The notes under the pieces were generated by a model. That model worked only from the letters and a program-made list of their open reading frames with translations, was not told the origin of the DNA and made no database searches. A DNA stretch of 8,711 nt from an uncultured Gaiellaceae bacterium (GTDB taxonomy: Bacteria > Actinomycetota > Thermoleophilia > Gaiellales > Gaiellaceae): assembly GCA_955652075.1 (NCBI GenBank), contig CATPAS010000188.1, forward strand, positions 1 through 8,711, in the 5' to 3' direction. How positions within the stretch are numbered: position 1 is the first letter of the stretch; each line of letters begins with the position of its first letter. Made by a program: the position numbers and the translations under genes. Shown here in pieces: positions 5,944 through 8,711 of the stretch.

Positions 5944-7444
5944 CGCGGTCGACCGCCTGGCCGCGAGGCTATCCGAGGTCGCCGGGACGCCCGTCGAGCT
6001 CGAGCGGCCGGGCGATCCAGCACACGGCGACTATGCGACGAACGTCGCGCTGCGGATCGCGCCCCAGCGGAAGCAATCGCCACGCGAGTTGGCGACGGAG
6101 CTCGCGGAGCGCGCGCAGGAGCTCGAGGAGATCGAGCGCGCCGAGGTCGCCGGGCCCGGATTCCTCAACGTGTGGGTGACGACCGCGTGGCTCGCCGAGG
6201 CGTTGCAGGAGATCGGCCCGGAGTACGGCGCCGGATCTGCCTCGGAACAGCGGCAGCGCATCCAGGTCGAGCTGATCTCGGCCAACCCCGCCGGACCGTT
6301 GACCGTAGGCTCTGCGCGCAACGGTGCGTACGGAGACTCAGTGGCGCGGCTGCTCGACTACGCGGGGCACGACGTCGAGCGCGAGTACTACTTCAACGAC
6401 GCAGGCCGGCAAGTTGACCTCTTCCGGGCCTCGGTCGAGGCGCGGCGGAGCGGGGAAGAGCCGCCCGAGGGCGGCTACCAGGGCGAGTACATCAACGAGC
6501 TCGCCGCGCTCAGGGTCGATCCTGTCGAGCACATGCTCGAGGAGATCCGCCGGGAGGTCGCCGACTTCCGGATCCAGATCGACACCTGGCGGCACCAGGG
6601 GGAAATCGAAAAGGAAGTCGCCGACGTCCTGCCCCGCCTCGACACGTACGAGGCCGAAGGGACCATCTGGGCTCGCACGAGCGCGTACGGCGACGACAAG
6701 GACCGCCCGCTCGTTCGTTCGGACGACGGGTCGTACCTGTATTTCGCTTCCGACGTCGCGTACGTGCGTGACAAACTGGAGCGCGGCTTTGACCGGGCGA
6801 TCTACGTTCTCGGAGCGGACCACCACGGCTATGTCGGACGGCTCAAGGCCGCCGCCGCGATGCTCGGCTACGACCCCGAGCGGATCGAAGTACTGATCTA
6901 CCAGCTCGTGCACATCGTCGAGGGCGGCCAGACGAAGAAGATCTCGAAGCGCCGCGGCGACGTCGTCTTCCTGCACGAGCTCTTGGAGAAGATCGGCGTC
7001 GACGCTGCGCGCTGGTACCTCGTCTCACGAGGGCACGACCAGCCGCTCGACATCGACGTCGACCTCGCAACCGAGCGCACACCGAAGAATCCCGTCTACT
7101 ACGTGCAGTACGCGCACGCGCGCATCGCGGGGATCCTGCGCAATACCGAGGCGGGAGACGCCGACGTCGCGGTGCCGAAACAGCTCGAACGCGAAGAGCG
7201 CGACCTCATCAAGCGGCTCGCCGAGTTTCCCCTGATCGCTGCAGAGGCGGCCGAGCGGCGCGCGCCTCACGCGGTCCCGATCTACGCCATCCGCGTGGCT
7301 GACGACTTTCACCGCTTCTACCACGAGCACCGAGTCGTCGGCTCCGAGACGGAGCCGTTCCGGCTGGCGCTCGTCCGCGCGACGCAGCACGTGATCGCGC
7401 GCGCCCTCGACTTGGTCGGCGTCGAGGCGCCCGAGCGGATGTAG
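5933..7444 (+). CDS. argS: Arginyl-tRNA synthetase (ArgRS)
   Basis: This cytoplasmic class I enzyme charges tRNA-Arg. At 503 residues it is somewhat shorter than the usual 550-580 but appears complete. The N-terminal Add-1 domain (about 1-85) includes [12 protein letters not shown]. The catalytic core starts at [20 protein letters not shown] (116-135), followed by [22 protein letters not shown] and the KMSKS-type loop KISKRRG (336-342). The C-terminal DALR anticodon-binding domain ends in the family-typical LGVEAPERM. The HIGH signature is degenerate: TVGS at 124-127 lacks both histidines. TTG 5933 is the first available start in frame and leaves an intact Add-1 domain; the start lies inside the end of the channel gene (11-nt overlap), so translation is probably coupled. 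glpX begins 14 nt after the stop, likely in one transcript. Identity is secure despite the active-site variation. Confidence 0.96.
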   Translation: MPANAVDRLAARLSEVAGTPVELERPGDPAHGDYATNVALRIAPQRKQSPRELATELAERAQELEEIERAEVAGPGFLNVWVTTAWLAEALQEIGPEYGAGSASEQRQRIQVELISANPAGPLTVGSARNGAYGDSVARLLDYAGHDVEREYYFNDAGRQVDLFRASVEARRSGEEPPEGGYQGEYINELAALRVDPVEHMLEEIRREVADFRIQIDTWRHQGEIEKEVADVLPRLDTYEAEGTIWARTSAYGDDKDRPLVRSDDGSYLYFASDVAYVRDKLERGFDRAIYVLGADHHGYVGRLKAAAAMLGYDPERIEVLIYQLVHIVEGGQTKKISKRRGDVVFLHELLEKIGVDAARWYLVSRGHDQPLDIDVDLATERTPKNPVYYVQYAHARIAGILRNTEAGDADVAVPKQLEREERDLIKRLAEFPLIAAEAAERRAPHAVPIYAIRVADDFHRFYHEHRVVGSETEPFRLALVRATQHVIARALDLVGVEAPERM

Positions 7445-7458
7445 GCTCCCGAGCCAGC

Positions 7459-8448
7459 ATGAGCGGCAGGCCGCCCGACCGAAATCTCGCGCTCGAGCTC
7501 GTCCGAGTCACCGAGGCGGCGGCGCTGGGGGCCGGGCGCTGGGTCGGGCGCGGCGACAAGATCGCCGCCGACCAGGCCGCCGTCGATGGGATGCGGGCGA
7601 TGCTCGACTCGGTTTCCATGGACGGCGTCGTCGTGATCGGCGAGGGCGAGAAGGACGAGGCGCCGATGCTCTTCAACGGGGAGCCGGTTGGCGACGGCAG
7701 CGGGCCGCAGGTGGACGTCGCCGTGGATCCGCTCGAGGGAACGCGGCTGACCGCGCTCGGGCAGCCGAATGCGATCGCGGTGATGGCGGTCGCGGAGCGC
7801 GGAACGATGTTCTTCCCAGGCGCCGCGGTGTACATGAACAAGATCGCTGTCGGGCCGCAGGGCATCGATGCCGTCGACATCACCGCCTCGCCGACCGAGA
7901 ACGTCACGGCAGTTGCAAAGGCCAAAGGAGTTTCCAGTCGGGAGATCACCGTGGTTGTCCTCGAACGTGACCGGCACGATGCGCTGATCGCAGAACTTCG
8001 CGCGGCCGGAGCCAAGGTCCTGCTGATTCGTGACGGCGACGTCGCGCCTGCGATCGCAGCAGCGCAGAGCGGGACCGGGGTGGACATGCTCTACGGAATC
8101 GGCGGCACCCCTGAAGGCGTCATCTCGGCAGCCGCCCTGAAGTGCGTCGGAGGCGGCATCCAGGGGAAGCTGTGGCCGCGTGACGACGACGAGCGGCAAC
8201 GCCTCGTCGACGCAGGTCTTGATCCGGAGCGGGTGTTGACGACGAACGATCTCGTTGCCGGCGACGACGTCTTCGTCGCAGCGACCGGTGTCACCACCGG
8301 CTCGCTGCTACGCGGCGTGCGCTACCTCCCGAACGGCGCGATCACGGACTCGATCGTGATGCGGTCACGGTCTGGCACCTCCGGCCGAATCGAGGCCACG
8401 CATGCGCTGGACAAGCTCCAGGCCCTGACGGGCCTCGAGTACCACTAG
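7459..8448 (+). CDS. glpX: Class II fructose-1,6-bisphosphatase
   Basis: A 329-residue enzyme removing the 1-phosphate of fructose 1,6-bisphosphate, the committed gluconeogenic step, in the cytoplasm. The length matches the family. Metal and catalytic positions known from E. coli GlpX are all recognisable: GRGDK with Asp33, [10 protein letters not shown] with Glu62, [16 protein letters not shown] with Asp90 and Glu93, and [10 protein letters not shown] (212-221) with Glu219. Glu in DPLEGT is normal for the class. ATG 7459 leaves the standard N-terminus ahead of [15 protein letters not shown]; the ribosome site is weak. It lies 14 nt after argS, so the two are probably co-transcribed. In many actinobacteria GlpX is the main fructose bisphosphatase; together with gpmI at the window start it means two central-carbon enzymes flank this region, though they are not in one operon. 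Some class II enzymes also act on sedoheptulose bisphosphate, which cannot be judged here. Confidence 0.97.
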   Translation: MSGRPPDRNLALELVRVTEAAALGAGRWVGRGDKIAADQAAVDGMRAMLDSVSMDGVVVIGEGEKDEAPMLFNGEPVGDGSGPQVDVAVDPLEGTRLTALGQPNAIAVMAVAERGTMFFPGAAVYMNKIAVGPQGIDAVDITASPTENVTAVAKAKGVSSREITVVVLERDRHDALIAELRAAGAKVLLIRDGDVAPAIAAAQSGTGVDMLYGIGGTPEGVISAAALKCVGGGIQGKLWPRDDDERQRLVDAGLDPERVLTTNDLVAGDDVFVAATGVTTGSLLRGVRYLPNGAITDSIVMRSRSGTSGRIEATHALDKLQALTGLEYH

Positions 8449-8474
8449 CGCGGAACGGCTCCTTTTCGAGGCCC

Positions 8475-8491
8475 GGCGTCGTTGCGATGCC
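8475..8491. terminator. Hairpin A, copy 1: possible transcription end of glpX
   Basis: GGCGTCG, loop TTG, CGATGCC forms a 7-bp stem with one G-T wobble, 27 nt after the glpX stop. No T-run follows directly (TTTT comes at 8504-8507), so it is not a textbook intrinsic terminator, but actinobacterial terminators often lack one. It recurs at 8612-8629 with a TTTG loop. Confidence 0.35.
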
Positions 8492-8542
8492 GCACGTCTA
8501 CGGTTTTGATCTAGGCGATTCGGGTCGAACCTAGACTGGTAC
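8475..8542. repeat. Structured repeat, copy 1 (short form)
   Basis: It is composed of hairpin A (8475-8491) and a conserved 52-nt block (8491-8542). The block holds hairpin B: TCTAGG (8510-8515) pairs with CCTAGA (8530-8535), and inside it TTCG (8519-8522) pairs with CGAA (8526-8529) around loop GGT, with a CGA bulge. Copy 2 (8612-8711) matches it apart from two substitutions, one extra T and a 31-nt block that this copy lacks. I do not recognise the element. Confidence 0.85.
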
Positions 8543-8711
8543 TGCTTCCTTCTCCAGCTCTGGCGCGTACGTGCCGGTCTGCGCGGCGCTGTTCATCTTC
8601 GCGCGGTCCAAGGCGTCGTTTGCGATGCCGCCTGAGAGTGCGTCCGGGCTCTGCCGGGGCGCACATCTACGGTTTTGATCTAGGCAATTCGGGTCGAACC
8701 TAGACTGGTAC
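8531..8711 (-). CDS. Possible 3' end of a minus-strand gene (open to window edge, speculative)
   Basis: Reading leftward from the window end, one minus-strand frame stays open for 60 codons and stops at TAG (8533-8531). Its last part (SGGIANDALDRAKMNSAAQ then TGTYAPELEKEAVPV) has a plausible soluble-protein composition. The frame, however, runs through both the repeat block and the strong hairpin at 8638-8664, and 60 open codons are unremarkable at this GC content. I recognise no family. It could be a real convergent gene end, a decayed gene, or chance. Confidence 0.25.
   Translation of the reverse strand, partial: YQSRFDPNCLDQNRRCAPRQSPDALSGGIANDALDRAKMNSAAQTGTYAPELEKEAVPV
8562..8575. repeat. 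14-nt near-perfect palindrome between the repeat copies
   Basis: GGCGCGTACGTGCC is self-complementary except for one G/T position. It lies in the 69-nt spacer between the two repeat copies. It could be an operator-like site, but it is isolated and short. Confidence 0.35.
8612..8711. repeat. Structured repeat, copy 2 (long form, cut by window end)
   Basis: It begins with hairpin A (8612-8629, loop TTTG), then carries a 31-nt block absent from copy 1 (about 8632-8662) that builds hairpin C, then the conserved 52-nt block (8660-8711) with hairpin B (stem arms 8679-8684 and 8699-8704). The offset between the conserved blocks is 169 nt. The match to copy 1 runs to the last base of the window, so the true end is unknown and further copies may follow. 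Confidence 0.85.
8638..8664. terminator. Hairpin C: strong GC-rich stem-loop in repeat copy 2
   Basis: Left arm GTGCGTCCGGGC, loop TCT, right arm GCCGGGGCGCAC: 11 of 12 positions pair (one G-G mismatch, one G-T wobble). It is the strongest hairpin I found in the window. It lies 190 nt after glpX, with TTTT only at 8673-8676 on the plus strand, so it may end transcription in either direction or be a structural part of the repeat. Confidence 0.4.

Noticed and set aside
7209..8199. Long minus-strand open frames opposite argS and glpX (292 and 293 codons)
   Set aside because: argS and glpX are unmistakable on the plus strand. These frames are Ser/Arg-rich or low-complexity translations caused by codon-position GC bias.
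8491..8542. Integron attC site or tRNA fragment (GGTTCGACCC on the minus strand looks like a T-arm)
   Set aside because: The attC core patterns GTTRRRY/RYYYAAC are not met. No cloverleaf, acceptor stem or anticodon arm can be built around the T-arm-like string.
8475..8711. CRISPR array
   Set aside because: There are only two copies, the repeat is much longer than a CRISPR repeat and differs between copies, the spacing is 169 nt, and no cas gene is in view.

Overview
The window is dense, GC-rich bacterial chromosome (roughly two-thirds G+C by eye) with almost no spacer between genes up to position 8448. TTG or GTG starts on four genes, weak or absent Shine-Dalgarno sites, an ECF sigma factor, a membrane-anchored Ser/Thr kinase and a small lipoprotein all fit a high-GC actinobacterium. 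The style of the ArgRS, GlpX and DUF3467 proteins makes me think of Thermoleophilia (Gaiellales/Solirubrobacterales), but that lineage call is inference only.

Layout. (1) 1-1153, plus strand: the 3' third of gpmI (cofactor-independent phosphoglycerate mutase), then an ECF-type sigma factor with no adjacent anti-sigma gene. (2) 1154-3406, minus strand: an apparent operon reading metallophosphoesterase, small lipoprotein, Ser/Thr protein kinase. The last two overlap by 4 nt. (3) 3390-4601, plus strand: a Ste24-like M48 membrane metalloprotease whose 5' end overlaps that of the metallophosphoesterase. (4) 4598-4900, minus strand: a DUF3467 protein sharing its stop tetranucleotide CTAG with the protease. 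(5) 4921-8448, plus strand: an RCK-type ion channel with an atypical pore filter, argS (overlapping it by 11 nt) and glpX (class II fructose-1,6-bisphosphatase). (6) 8449-8711: a 263-nt region after glpX with two diverged copies of a hairpin-rich repeat, cut by the window end.

Functionally, gpmI and glpX belong to central glycolysis/gluconeogenesis and argS to translation. The minus-strand cluster looks like a signalling module (kinase, possible phosphatase, cell-surface lipoprotein). The sigma factor, protease and channel suggest envelope or stress physiology, though nothing in the sequence links them directly.

I saw no insertion sequence, phage gene, CRISPR array, tRNA or rRNA. The least explained parts are the structured repeat at 8475-8711, the channel filter without GYG, the ArgRS with a degenerate HIGH motif, and the kinase/lipoprotein/phosphoesterase cluster.
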